Source of the DNA: Pseudomonas entomophila
GTDB lineage: Bacteria; Pseudomonadota; Gammaproteobacteria; Pseudomonadales; Pseudomonadaceae
NCBI RefSeq assembly: GCF_013523165.1
Contig: NZ_JAAMQI010000002.1
Span: forward strand, 124,001-188,000
DNA: 64,000 bases
Direction of reading: 5' to 3'
This document shows, one piece after another, positions 18,030-30,196 of the stretch. Position 1 is the stretch's first letter; each line of letters begins with the position of its first letter. The position numbers and the translations under genes are program-made. The notes below the pieces were generated by a model that made no database searches, was not told the DNA's origin, and saw only the letters and a list, made by a program, of their open reading frames with translations.

Positions 18030-18689
18030 ATGACGTTCAAGGCGCCGGACAGCCTCTGCGAACAGATCGCCCGCCACCTGGCCGAACGGATCATCCGTGG
18101 CGAACTCGCGCCTGGCGAGCGCATCCAGGAACAGAAGGTCACCCAGGCCCTGAACGTCAGCCGCGGCTCGGTGCGCGAAGCGCTGTTGATCCTCGAGCGG
18201 CGGCACCTGGTCGTCATCCTGCCACGCCGCGGCGCCCACGTGACCGTGCTCGACGCCCACAGCGTGCGCAGCCTGTGCCACATGATGGGCGAGCTGTACA
18301 TCCTGCTGGGCAACGCCGTGGCCGCCCGCTGGCGCACCGACAGCGACCTGCTGCCGTTCCTGGCGGTGCAGCAGCGGCTGGTGCAGGCCTGCGCGCGCAG
18401 TGACATCGAGGCCTTCGTCGCCGACAGCTTCGCGGTGATGCGCACCGCCTACCCGTTCGCCGACAACCTGTACCTGCAAGAGACGGCCGAGAACCTGCAG
18501 CCGGCCATGAGTCGCGCCTACCACCTGGCACTCGCGCAGCGCCAGGCGAGCATGGCCGATTTCGTCCAGCTGTTCGACGACCTGCTCGATGCCGTGCTGC
18601 GGCGCGACACGGCGCGCATCCGCGAGGTGCTGGTGACCTATTGCACACGCAGTGGCGACCTAGTCATCGCTGCCTTGGCCGCGGGCTGA
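18030..18689 (+). CDS. GntR-family (FadR-type) transcriptional regulator
   Basis: A 219-residue regulator: N-terminal winged HTH (ERIIRGELAPGERIQEQKVTQALNVSRGSVREAL, residues ~20-55) and an all-helical FCD-like effector domain. Divergent from guaD, so purine catabolism is a fair guess for its regulon, but no effector can be read. A TACAAT -10-like box lies at 17984-17989. The smc start codon follows only three bases after its stop, an unusually tight junction that suggests cotranscription with smc. Confidence 0.9.
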   Translation: MTFKAPDSLCEQIARHLAERIIRGELAPGERIQEQKVTQALNVSRGSVREALLILERRHLVVILPRRGAHVTVLDAHSVRSLCHMMGELYILLGNAVAARWRTDSDLLPFLAVQQRLVQACARSDIEAFVADSFAVMRTAYPFADNLYLQETAENLQPAMSRAYHLALAQRQASMADFVQLFDDLLDAVLRRDTARIREVLVTYCTRSGDLVIAALAAG

Positions 18690-18692
18690 CCG

Positions 18693-21600
18693 ATGCGCCT
18701 GAAATGCATTCGCCTGGCCGGCTTCAAGTCCTTCGTCGATCCGACCACGGTCAACTTCCCCAGCAACATGGCCGCCGTGGTCGGGCCCAACGGTTGCGGC
18801 AAGTCCAACATCATCGACGCCGTGCGCTGGGTGATGGGCGAAAGCTCGGCGAAGAACCTGCGCGGCGAGTCGATGACCGACGTCATCTTCAACGGCTCGA
18901 CCAGCCGCAAGCCGGTCAGCCAGGCGAGCATCGAGCTGGTGTTCGACAACAGCGACAACACGCTGGTGGGCGAGTACGCGGCCTATGCCGAGATCTCCAT
19001 TCGCCGCAAGGTCACTCGCGACGCGCAGAACACCTATTACCTCAACGGCACCAAATGCCGGCGCCGGGACATCACCGACATCTTCCTCGGCACCGGCCTC
19101 GGCCCGCGCAGCTACTCGATCATCGAACAAGGCATGATCTCCAAGCTGATCGAGGCCAAGCCCGAGGAGCTGCGCAACTTCATCGAGGAGGCGGCCGGCA
19201 TCTCCAAGTACAAGGAGCGTCGCCGCGAGACCGAGAACCGCATCCGTCGCACCCAGGAGAACCTGGCGCGCCTGACCGACCTGCGCGAAGAACTGGAGCG
19301 CCAGCTCGAGCGCCTGCACCGCCAGGCCCAGGCTGCCGAGAAGTACAAGGACTACAAGGCCCGCGAGCGCCAGCTCAAGGCCAGCCTGTCGGCGTTGCGC
19401 TGGAGCGCCCTGGACGAACGGGTTCGCCAGCGCGAGGCGGTGATCCTGGATCAGGAGGTGGCGTTCGAGGCGCTGGTGGCCGAGCAGCGTAACGCCGATG
19501 CCAGCATCGAACGGCTGCGCGACGGGCATCATGAACTGTCCGAGCGTTTCAACCAAGTGCAGGCGCGCTTCTATTCGGTGGCAGGCGACATCGCCCGTGT
19601 CGAGCAGAGCATCCAGCACGGTCAGCAGCGCTTGCGTCAGTTGCAGGACGACCTCAGGGAGGCCGAGCGCACGCGCCAGGAGACCGAGTCGCACCTGGGC
19701 AACGACCGCGCCTTGCTGGCCAGCCTGGCCGAAGAGCTGGAGATGCTCGAGCCGGAGCGCGAGCTGAGCCTGGCCGCTGCCGAAGAGAGCGCGGCCACCC
19801 TGGAGGAGGCCGAGCACGGCATGCAAGGCTGGCAGGCCCAGTGGGACGACTTCACCGCCCGCTCGGCCGAACCACGTCGCCAGGCCGAAGTGCAGCAGTC
19901 ACGCCTGCAACAGCTCGAAGCAGGGCTCGAGCGCACTGCCGAACGCCAGCGCAAGCTGGGCGAGGAGCGTGATCAGCTCGGTGCCGACCCGCAGGACGCC
20001 GTCCTCCTCGAACTGGCCGAACAGGTCGCCGCCGGCGAGGCTTCGATCGAAGCGTTGCAGATGGCCGAGCAGGAGACGCTCGAGCAGCTCGAGCAGGTGC
20101 GCGAGCACTGGCGCGAAGGCAACGAACGTCGTCAGCAGCTGCAGGGCGATCTGCAACGCCTCGGGGGCCGCGTAGCCTCCTTGGAAGCCTTGCAGCAGGC
20201 TGCGCTGGAGCCGGGCGCCGGTACCGCGCACTGGTTGCGGCAGGCGGGGCTGGAGCAGCGCCCACGGGTGGCCACCGGCCTGCGCGTCGAACCGGGCTGG
20301 GAGCAGGCGGTGGAAACCGTGCTTGGCGCCGACCTGCAGGCAGTCCTGGTCGATGACCTGGCCAGCCTCGACTACGCCAGCCTGGCGCAGGGCGAGTTGC
20401 GCCTGGTGACGGCGACGGCTGCCGGATCGGCGCCGGCCGGCAGCCTGCTCGACAAGGTCGAGAGCGCTGTCGATCTGTCTGCCTGGCTGGGCCCGGTGCG
20501 CCCCGTGGACAGCCTGGAGCAGGCCCTGGCCCAGCGCGCCGGCCTGGCCCAGGGCGAAAGCCTGGTCAGCCGCGACGGTTACTGGGTCGGTCGGCAGTTC
20601 CTGCGCGTCAGCCGCGGTGACGATGCCCAGGGCGGCGTGCTGGCGCGCGGTCAGGAGCTTGAACGCCTCATTGCCCGGCAGCTGGAGCAGCAGGCGCACC
20701 TCGACCAGCTCGCCGAACAGGTGCAGGCGCTGGGCGAGCGTCAGCGCGAACATGAGGCGCAGCGCGAACACCTGCGTCGGCGCAATCAGGAAGAAAGCCG
20801 CCAGCTGGGCGAGACCAAGGCGCGACTGTCCGCCGTGCGCGCCCGTGCCGAGCAGGTGGCGCTGCGTCGCCAGCGCTTGCAGGAAGAACTCACCGACGTG
20901 CAGGAACAACGTGCCCTGGAGCATGAGCAACTGAGCGAGGCCCGGCTGCTGCTGCAAGACGCGCTGGAGCTCATGGCCCAGGATACCGACCAGCGCGAAC
21001 AGCTGCTGGCGCACCGTGATGGCCTGCGCGAGGCCCTCGACCGAGCCCGCCAGGACGCCCGTCAGCACAAGGACCATGCGCACCAGCTCGCCGTGCGCCT
21101 GGGCTCGCTGCGGGCCCAGCATGACTCCACCCATCAGGCCCTGGAACGCCTGGAACAGCAGGCTGCGCGCCTGCTCGAGCGGCAGGAGCAACTGAGCCTC
21201 AACCTGGAGGAGGGCGAAGCCCCGCTGGAAGAGCTGCGCCTCAAGCTCGAGGACCTGCTCGAGCAGCGCATGGGCGTCGATGAAGAAATGCGCCTGGCGC
21301 GGTTGCACCTGGACGACGCCGACCGCGAACTGCGCGATGCCGAGAAGCGCCGTACCCAGGCCGAGCAGCAGGCTCAGTTGCTGCGCGGCCAGCTGGAGCA
21401 GCTGCGCCTGGAGAGCCAGGGGCTGGACGTGCGCCGCAAGACCCTGCAGGAACAGCTGCTGGCCGACGGCTACGATTTGCACGGGGTGCTGGAGACCCTC
21501 GACGCACAGGCCAGCGAGGAGGGCACCGAGCAGGAGCTCGAACAGCTCGACGCGCGCATCCAGCGCCTGGGTGCGATCAACCTGGCGGCCATCGACGAGT

Positions 21601-22181
21601 ACCAGCAACAGTCCGAGCGCAAGCGCTACCTCGATGCCCAGGACGCCGACCTGGTCGAAGCGCTCGACACGCTGGAAAACGTCATTCGCAAGATCGACAA
21701 GGAAACCCGCAATCGCTTCAAGGATACCTTTGATCTGATAAATGCAGGTTTACAGGCACTTTTTCCAAAAGTTTTCGGTGGCGGCAGCGCTTATCTGGAA
21801 CTGACGGGCGAAGATCTACTCGATACTGGGGTGACGATCATGGCGCGTCCGCCGGGCAAGAAGAACAGCACCATCCATCTGCTGTCCGGTGGCGAGAAAG
21901 CCCTGACCGCGCTGGCACTGGTCTTTGCCATCTTCAAGCTCAACCCGGCCCCGTTCTGCATGCTCGACGAGGTCGATGCACCGCTGGACGATGCCAACGT
22001 GGGGCGTTACGCCCGGTTGGTGAAGGAGATGAGCGAAACCGTGCAGTTCATCTACATCACCCACAACAAGATCGCCATGGAGAAGGCCGATCAGCTGATG
22101 GGGGTGACCATGCACGAGCCAGGCTGTTCGCGGCTGGTGGCGGTGGATGTGGAAGAGGCGATGGCCTTGGTGGACACCTGA
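18693..22181 (+). CDS. smc: Chromosome segregation ATPase SMC
   Basis: A 1162-residue SMC protein. The N-terminal ATPase half has Walker A GPNGCGKSN (~residues 32-40). Long coiled coils (Glu/Gln/Arg/Leu-rich) flank a hinge at ~500-640 (around RVATGLRVEPGWEQAVETVL). The C-terminal half has the ABC signature LLSGGEKALT and Walker B CMLDEVDAPLDD. It compacts and segregates the chromosome with ScpA/ScpB, which are not encoded next to it. Three bases separate it from the upstream gntR gene. zipA follows after 203 bp. Confidence 0.97.
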   Translation: MRLKCIRLAGFKSFVDPTTVNFPSNMAAVVGPNGCGKSNIIDAVRWVMGESSAKNLRGESMTDVIFNGSTSRKPVSQASIELVFDNSDNTLVGEYAAYAEISIRRKVTRDAQNTYYLNGTKCRRRDITDIFLGTGLGPRSYSIIEQGMISKLIEAKPEELRNFIEEAAGISKYKERRRETENRIRRTQENLARLTDLREELERQLERLHRQAQAAEKYKDYKARERQLKASLSALRWSALDERVRQREAVILDQEVAFEALVAEQRNADASIERLRDGHHELSERFNQVQARFYSVAGDIARVEQSIQHGQQRLRQLQDDLREAERTRQETESHLGNDRALLASLAEELEMLEPERELSLAAAEESAATLEEAEHGMQGWQAQWDDFTARSAEPRRQAEVQQSRLQQLEAGLERTAERQRKLGEERDQLGADPQDAVLLELAEQVAAGEASIEALQMAEQETLEQLEQVREHWREGNERRQQLQGDLQRLGGRVASLEALQQAALEPGAGTAHWLRQAGLEQRPRVATGLRVEPGWEQAVETVLGADLQAVLVDDLASLDYASLAQGELRLVTATAAGSAPAGSLLDKVESAVDLSAWLGPVRPVDSLEQALAQRAGLAQGESLVSRDGYWVGRQFLRVSRGDDAQGGVLARGQELERLIARQLEQQAHLDQLAEQVQALGERQREHEAQREHLRRRNQEESRQLGETKARLSAVRARAEQVALRRQRLQEELTDVQEQRALEHEQLSEARLLLQDALELMAQDTDQREQLLAHRDGLREALDRARQDARQHKDHAHQLAVRLGSLRAQHDSTHQALERLEQQAARLLERQEQLSLNLEEGEAPLEELRLKLEDLLEQRMGVDEEMRLARLHLDDADRELRDAEKRRTQAEQQAQLLRGQLEQLRLESQGLDVRRKTLQEQLLADGYDLHGVLETLDAQASEEGTEQELEQLDARIQRLGAINLAAIDEYQQQSERKRYLDAQDADLVEALDTLENVIRKIDKETRNRFKDTFDLINAGLQALFPKVFGGGSAYLELTGEDLLDTGVTIMARPPGKKNSTIHLLSGGEKALTALALVFAIFKLNPAPFCMLDEVDAPLDDANVGRYARLVKEMSETVQFIYITHNKIAMEKADQLMGVTMHEPGCSRLVAVDVEEAMALVDT

Positions 22182-22384
22182 GGCGCGAGAAGAAGCGTGC
22201 AAGTGGCAAGAATGCCACTGACATGTCAGACAGACGGTGAAACTTACCGTGGGTCGTGCTAGCTTTATGTCACCTGTTTTAAACGTGGGAAAACGCCTGC
22301 CAGAACAGCGAGTTGGCGCCACGAGTTAAAGGGCTTTGAAGCCTTTGTTTCCAAGCACATTTTTTTACAGAGGCACGGAATTAC

Positions 22385-25715
<3,331 letters not shown>

Positions 25716-25768
25716 CGGGCCTGCGCGACAAGTCATTGAGAAATGATGGGTTTTTCTCGACGCAGAGG

Positions 25769-25796
25769 TTGTAAGTTCTGCCCAGCGCGGTACAAT
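25769..25796 (+). promoter_or_regulatory. Sigma-70 promoter of the 4.5S RNA gene
   Basis: TTGTAA and TACAAT separated by 16 bases. Initiation near 25,803 would give a short leader containing the hairpin CTTGTC-GCAT-GACAAG before the mature RNA. Confidence 0.75.
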
Positions 25797-25828
25797 GGCG
25801 CCGCTTGTCGCATGACAAGTGGCGTCGT

Positions 25829-25938
25829 GGTGGCCCTACCGGTCCCTCCGCAACGATTACCCGTTAACCTGGTCAGGCCCGGAAGGGAGCAGCCATGGCG
25901 GGAACATCGTGTGCCGGGGTGTGGCTGGTGGGGCTGCC
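25829..25938 (+). ncRNA. ffs: Signal recognition particle 4.5S RNA
   Basis: The invariant SRP core is present: GGTCAGGCCCGGAAGGGAGC (GGAA tetraloop and Ffh-binding internal loop) followed by AGCC, and the distal GTGTGCCGGG segment. The ends pair: GGCCCUACC at 25832-25840 with GGUGGGGCU at 25927-25935, extendable by about three pairs on the outside. The RNA binds Ffh and targets membrane proteins to the Sec machinery. Exact ends are inferred from pairing; ~98-110 nt is normal. Confidence 0.93.
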
Positions 25939-26072
25939 TCCATTACGCAGGTCGTCGAACGCTCGACGGCATCGCGATCAAGAAGACCTTCTTCGAATCC
26001 GCAACCCGGTCCTGGGTCGTGACTCTTTTCGACACCTCGAATCAGCCCGTGCACTGCAGACGGTCGAGACCG

Positions 26073-27002
26073 TCACACCGCACACCCCACTACCGCATTC
26101 ACCCCCTCCAGTTTCGCAAACGAAATATCCTTCGCCGTCAGCAAGAAATCCCTCATGTACGCGACCTCCAGCATGTCGCTGCGCACGGCCGCGAACAGCG
26201 TCGCCTGCAACCCTTGCTTCCCCAACCGCTTGGCCATCACATACCCCCGCGCGCTGTACTCGTGCACGGCCCAGTTCGGCAGGCAGCACACCCCACGCCC
26301 GCTGGCCACCAGCTGCATCATCATGACCGTCATCTCCGCGGTGCGGACCTGCGCCGGCTCGACATCGGCCGGGTCCAGAAAGCGGGTGAAGATGTCCAGG
26401 CGGTCACGCTCGATGGGGTACGTGATCAACGTTTGCCCGACGAGATCGGCAGGCTCCAGATACGGCTTTTCGCGCAGCGCATGACGCCGGTCGAGGGTCA
26501 GCAGCGCTTCGTAGCCGAACAAGGGGATGTACGTGATACCCGGCAAGGTCACCGGGTCGGACGTCACCACCAGATCGAGGTCGCCCCGCGCCAGTGCTGG
26601 CAGCGGCGCGAACGACCACCCCGAGGCCAGGTCCAGCTCGACCTCCGGCCAGTCGCTGCGAAACGCGTCCAGCGTGGGCATCAGCCATTGGTAGCAGCTG
26701 TGGCACTCGATGGCGATGTGCAGCCGGTCGGCGGTGCCGCTGGCCAGCTTGTCCAGGTGGCGTTCGGTCGTGCGGATCAGCGGCAGCACCTGGTCGGCCA
26801 GTTGCAGCAGCTTCAGGCCCGCGGTGGTGAAGCGCACGGGCCTGGACTTGCGCACGAATACCGGCAGGCCCAGGCGGCTTTCCAGCTCGCGGAACTGGTG
26901 CGACAGCGCCGACTGCGTCAGGTGCAGGCGTTCGGCGGCCAGGGGCAGGCTGTCGGTTTCGCGCAAGGCGTGCAGGGTGCGCAGGTGCCTCAGGTCGATC
27001 AT
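26073..27002 (-). CDS. metR: MetR-type LysR-family regulator of methionine synthesis
   Basis: A 309-residue LysR regulator with N-terminal winged HTH (LRETDSLPLAAERLHLTQSALSHQFRELE) and a periplasmic-binding-like effector domain with the MetR-specific ECHSCYQWLMP stretch. MetR responds to homocysteine. It is the last gene of a leftward set mesX-mesD-metR (28 bp from mesD), which fits autoregulated control of a methionine synthase. A MetR-like box lies upstream of mesX. Confidence 0.92.
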   Translation of the reverse strand: MIDLRHLRTLHALRETDSLPLAAERLHLTQSALSHQFRELESRLGLPVFVRKSRPVRFTTAGLKLLQLADQVLPLIRTTERHLDKLASGTADRLHIAIECHSCYQWLMPTLDAFRSDWPEVELDLASGWSFAPLPALARGDLDLVVTSDPVTLPGITYIPLFGYEALLTLDRRHALREKPYLEPADLVGQTLITYPIERDRLDIFTRFLDPADVEPAQVRTAEMTVMMMQLVASGRGVCCLPNWAVHEYSARGYVMAKRLGKQGLQATLFAAVRSDMLEVAYMRDFLLTAKDISFAKLEGVNAVVGCAV

Positions 27003-27030
27003 GGGCAGCGGGCTACGCTCGCGGCTGTCG

Positions 27031-28062
27031 TCATGGCGCCGACAGCTCCTGGCGAACGAGCGCCGCGCCTGCGCTCAAGGCCCTCAGCTTGCCCTGCGCC
27101 ACCGAGCGCGGCAACGGTGCCATGCCGCAGTTGGTGCACGGGTAGAGCTTGTCGGCATCGACGAATTGCAGCGCCTTGCGCAGCGTGTCGGCCACCTCGT
27201 CGGGCGTCTCGATGGCAGGGGTCGCCACATCGATCGCGCCCACCATCACCTTCTTGCCGCGAATGAGTTCGAGCAGTTCCAGGGGCACGTGCGAGTTGTG
27301 GCACTCCAGCGAGACGATGTCGAGGCTGGAGGCCTGGAGTCTGGGGAAGGCGTGCTTGTACTGTCGCCATTGGTGACCCAGTGTTTTCTTCCAGTCGGTA
27401 TTGGCCTGGATGCCATAGCCGTAGCAGATGTGCACGGCCGTCTCGCAGGTGAGCCCTTCGGCGGCCCGCTCCAGTGCCGCGACGCCCCAATCGTTCACCT
27501 CGTCGAAGAACACGTTGAACGCAGGCTCGTCGAACTGGACGATGTCGACGCCGGCCGCCTGCAGCTCCCGGGCTTCCTGATTGAGGATCTCGGCGAATGC
27601 CCAGGCCAGTTTCTCGCGGCTCTCGTAGTGGCCGTCGTACAGCGTATCGACCATGGTCATCGGGCCGGGCAGGGCCCATTTGATGGGTTGGTCGGTGTGT
27701 CGACGCAGGAAGGCGGCGTCTTCCACGAACACGGGCGCGCGGCGCGCGACGGTCCCGATGACCGTCGGCACGCTGGCCTCGTAGCGGTCACGGATCCTGA
27801 CCGTTTCACGCCTTTTGAAATCGACGCCCTCGAGGTGCTCGAGGAAGGTGGTGACGAAGTGCTGACGGGTCTGTTCGCCATCGCTGACGATGTCGATGCC
27901 CGCCTGTTGCTGTTCTTGCAAGGCCAGGCGCAGCGCGTCCTGCTTGCCCTCGATCAGCGCCTCGTCGTCCAGCTTCCAGGGCGACCAGAGCGTTTCGGGC
28001 TGGGCGAGCCAGGCGGGTTTGGGCAGGCTGCCGGCGGTGGAGGTGGGCAATGGCGTTTTCAT
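27031..28062 (-). CDS. mesD: Core methionine synthase MesD (MetE C-terminal-like)
   Basis: A 343-residue protein matching only the C-terminal catalytic barrel of cobalamin-independent methionine synthase. It keeps the zinc/homocysteine residues (VHICYGYG His, late Cys in TNCGMAPL) and the conserved DGEQ and FDEPA segments, but lacks the N-terminal folate half of MetE. Such core enzymes next to a DUF1852 gene have been described as MesD, which needs MesX and oxygen to make methionine without methyl-folate. Assignment rests on size and on the adjacent mesX. Confidence 0.9.
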   Translation of the reverse strand: MKTPLPTSTAGSLPKPAWLAQPETLWSPWKLDDEALIEGKQDALRLALQEQQQAGIDIVSDGEQTRQHFVTTFLEHLEGVDFKRRETVRIRDRYEASVPTVIGTVARRAPVFVEDAAFLRRHTDQPIKWALPGPMTMVDTLYDGHYESREKLAWAFAEILNQEARELQAAGVDIVQFDEPAFNVFFDEVNDWGVAALERAAEGLTCETAVHICYGYGIQANTDWKKTLGHQWRQYKHAFPRLQASSLDIVSLECHNSHVPLELLELIRGKKVMVGAIDVATPAIETPDEVADTLRKALQFVDADKLYPCTNCGMAPLPRSVAQGKLRALSAGAALVRQELSAP

Positions 28063-28089
28063 GGGAAAGAACCTGGTGTGCCGCGTCGA

Positions 28090-29076
28090 TCACGCGGTGT
28101 AGGTGGCCGACCACTGTTCGAGGAGCGCGTGGTAGGGCTCGATGAAGTGCGCTTCGACGAAGCGGGCTTGTTCGACGGCCAGACGGCTGCGCTCTTCGCG
28201 GTCGTAGACGATGCGTGTCAGGGAGTAGTCCTGGTGCTGCAAGCTGGGCCGATAGGTCTTGCCGGCTGCCGAGTTGGCGTTGTAGATCTCGGGGCGGTAG
28301 ATCTTCTGGAACATGTCCATGGTGCTGATGGTGCTGATCAGTTCCAGCGTGGAGTAGTCGGCCAGCAGATCGCCCGTGAAATAGAACGCCAGGGGCGCGA
28401 CACTGTTGGCCGGCATGAAGTAGCGCACCTGCAGGCCCATCTTGGCGAAGTACGCGTCAGTGAGTGAATGCGCGTTCTGCTGGTATTCGAAGCCCAGCAC
28501 CGGGTGGTGATGGTCAGTGCGGTGGTACGTCTTGCTGCTCGACACGCTCAGGCAGATGACCGGCGGCTTGTCGAAGTGCGCGGCGTACGCGCTCGACTGG
28601 ACGAAGCATCTGAAGAGCTTGCCGTGCAGCTCGCCGAAGTGCGCAGGTGCGCTGGCGACCGAGCAAGCCGTGGCATGCGCGGGTAGCACGATGCTGAAGT
28701 CGTAATCGCGCAGGTAGGAGGAGAAGTTGTTGCCGACCATGCCTGCGCTGCGCTCACCGGTGTGTCGATCGAGCACGGTGGTTTTCAACATCTCGATCAG
28801 CGGGAGTGCGTGACCGTCACGCGCAGCGGTGAGGTGCAGGTCGACGGAAACGATGTCGAGCTCGACGGCGTAGCGGTTGCCTTCAGGGTTGTCCCGCTGT
28901 GCCAGGGCGTTGAAGCGGTTGTCGATCATGCGCAACGTGTTGCGCAGGTTGTCCTGACGGCGTTCGCCCCGCGCCAGGTTGGCGAAGTTGGTCGTCACCC
29001 GTGTCGTGGGGGCAGGGCGGTAGTGTTCGTAGAAGTCCACGGTCTTGATGGAAAAAAGGAAGTCTGTGCACGTCAT
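28090..29076 (-). CDS. mesX: DUF1852 protein MesX, partner of MesD
   Basis: A 328-residue protein of the DUF1852 family (start TDFLFSIKTVDFYEHYRP, then the conserved RGERRQDNLRNTLRMIDNRFN). It is encoded 27 bp upstream of mesD. The family is reported to be required for MesD activity, possibly as an oxygenase that supplies the methyl group; mechanism is not settled. The ATG at 29076 is chosen because the conserved family start follows it at once; an in-frame ATG seven codons upstream is also possible. Confidence 0.9.
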   Translation of the reverse strand: MTCTDFLFSIKTVDFYEHYRPAPTTRVTTNFANLARGERRQDNLRNTLRMIDNRFNALAQRDNPEGNRYAVELDIVSVDLHLTAARDGHALPLIEMLKTTVLDRHTGERSAGMVGNNFSSYLRDYDFSIVLPAHATACSVASAPAHFGELHGKLFRCFVQSSAYAAHFDKPPVICLSVSSSKTYHRTDHHHPVLGFEYQQNAHSLTDAYFAKMGLQVRYFMPANSVAPLAFYFTGDLLADYSTLELISTISTMDMFQKIYRPEIYNANSAAGKTYRPSLQHQDYSLTRIVYDREERSRLAVEQARFVEAHFIEPYHALLEQWSATYTA

Positions 29077-29153
29077 GATCGGTCGTCTCGCTCGCATATC
29101 GACAGGCCCTGCCAGTCGGTCGTATGGTAGGGACGGGGTAGAGGGGGCGGAAC

Positions 29154-29166
29154 TGAATTGATTTCA
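29154..29166. promoter_or_regulatory. MetR-like operator upstream of mesX
   Basis: TGAATTGATTTCA fits the TGAA-N5-TTCA palindrome of MetR sites, 77 bp before the mesX start. The metR gene closes the same operon. Confidence 0.6.
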
Positions 29167-29328
29167 CAGGCCCTTTAGCCGCGCTCATGACGCTGTCTGG
29201 CGGGGTGGGCGAACGCATCGGTAGCTCGACCTGCATTGCACATTTTGAATCCTTGCACCGCTTGATCCTGCCGGCATCCTGGTGCCTACTCGTCAGTGAT
29301 GTTCGTCAACGCGTCAGGAGTGGTAACC

Positions 29329-29772
29329 GTGGATCAAGTCGACCCGCTCATCGCGGAGCGCATTCGGGAATGGCAGGCCCGGCGTCTGGCCATCAAGGAT
29401 CAGATGCAGGCGTCTCCGGAGCGCACCCTGGAATTGTCATGGGTGCTGGATGAAATGGATGAAGAGCATGAGCGCATCCTGCAGGCCCAGGGCGACGCGC
29501 CGCCGATGGACGTGCCTGACCCGGTCGAGTCCGTGCCCGCGCTGCCCCTGTCCGACGAGCTGGCGCCTGGACCCGGCCGCCAGCGGTTCGACCTGCGGCT
29601 GGACGTGTCTGCCGCCACCGTCGACGACCTTCGTGCATTGATCCAGACCGCTCTGCATGAACTTGACGGTAGACTGCACGACGCCGAGGCGCATTCGCTC
29701 ACCGGCAAGATGGGCGGCACCCTGGGTGACTACCGCTTCGACCTCGAGTGCACAGGCCTTTCCGATGAGTGA
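29329..29772 (+). CDS. Uncharacterised protein, first gene of a helicase-like operon
   Basis: A 147-residue acidic protein I do not recognise. The N-terminal third is charged and helical (LIAERIREWQARRLAIKDQM...), possibly coiled coil; the C-terminal part ends GTLGDYRFDLECTG. The GTG at 29329 is preferred to an ATG further upstream because AGGAG sits eight bases before it. The stop overlaps the next gene by eight bases, and a superfamily-1 helicase-like gene follows, so the three probably work together. Confidence 0.75.
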   Translation: MDQVDPLIAERIREWQARRLAIKDQMQASPERTLELSWVLDEMDEEHERILQAQGDAPPMDVPDPVESVPALPLSDELAPGPGRQRFDLRLDVSAATVDDLRALIQTALHELDGRLHDAEAHSLTGKMGGTLGDYRFDLECTGLSDE

Positions 29773-30163
29773 TTCGACCCCGCCAGACCCTGACGCGACG
29801 CTGCCGGCTGCAGCCGATCCGCCCGCTGCACACCTCTCGGACGAAGTGCTCGCCCAGCACCTGGCGCCGCTGCTCGCCACCTATGAGGTGAAGTGGCGTG
29901 GCCATGGCGTGATCTATGTCGACGACGAGCCCTACAACATCGAGACCGCGCAACGTATCATCGCCGACCTCGGCAGGACGTTGTCCTTGCCGGCCGCGAC
30001 CGTACGCCAACGCCTGATCGATGCCCAGCTGCTGCGCGACGTCCGTCAGCGGCCGGCGCCCGTCAACCCGGCGCAGCGCATGGTCGCGCAGCTCGCGGCC
30101 TCCAAGCTGCTGGCCAATCGCCCCGCCAGGCGCGACGACCCTGAAGAACCTGACCAGCGTTGA
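29765..30163 (+). CDS. Uncharacterised protein, second gene of the helicase-like operon
   Basis: A 132-residue protein of unknown function with a Pro/Ala/Asp-rich N-terminus and a folded centre (EVKWRGHGVIYVDDEPYNIETAQRII). The ATG lies inside the end of the preceding gene, so translation is coupled. It ends 33 bp before the helicase-like gene. No known domain can be named. The basic C-terminus (LLANRPARRDD) could contact nucleic acid, but this is speculation. Confidence 0.75.
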   Translation: MSDSTPPDPDATLPAAADPPAAHLSDEVLAQHLAPLLATYEVKWRGHGVIYVDDEPYNIETAQRIIADLGRTLSLPAATVRQRLIDAQLLRDVRQRPAPVNPAQRMVAQLAASKLLANRPARRDDPEEPDQR

Positions 30164-30196
30164 CGCCTAGCCCCATCGTCCACACCACGAGACCCC

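Noticed and set aside
19899-21608. A 569-codon frame antisense to smc
   Set aside because: Leucine/Gln-rich mirror of the SMC coiled coil; no start signals.
26710-28467. A 585-codon open frame antisense to metR-mesD
   Set aside because: Crosses two real genes, no ribosome site and no domain; a GC-driven shadow.
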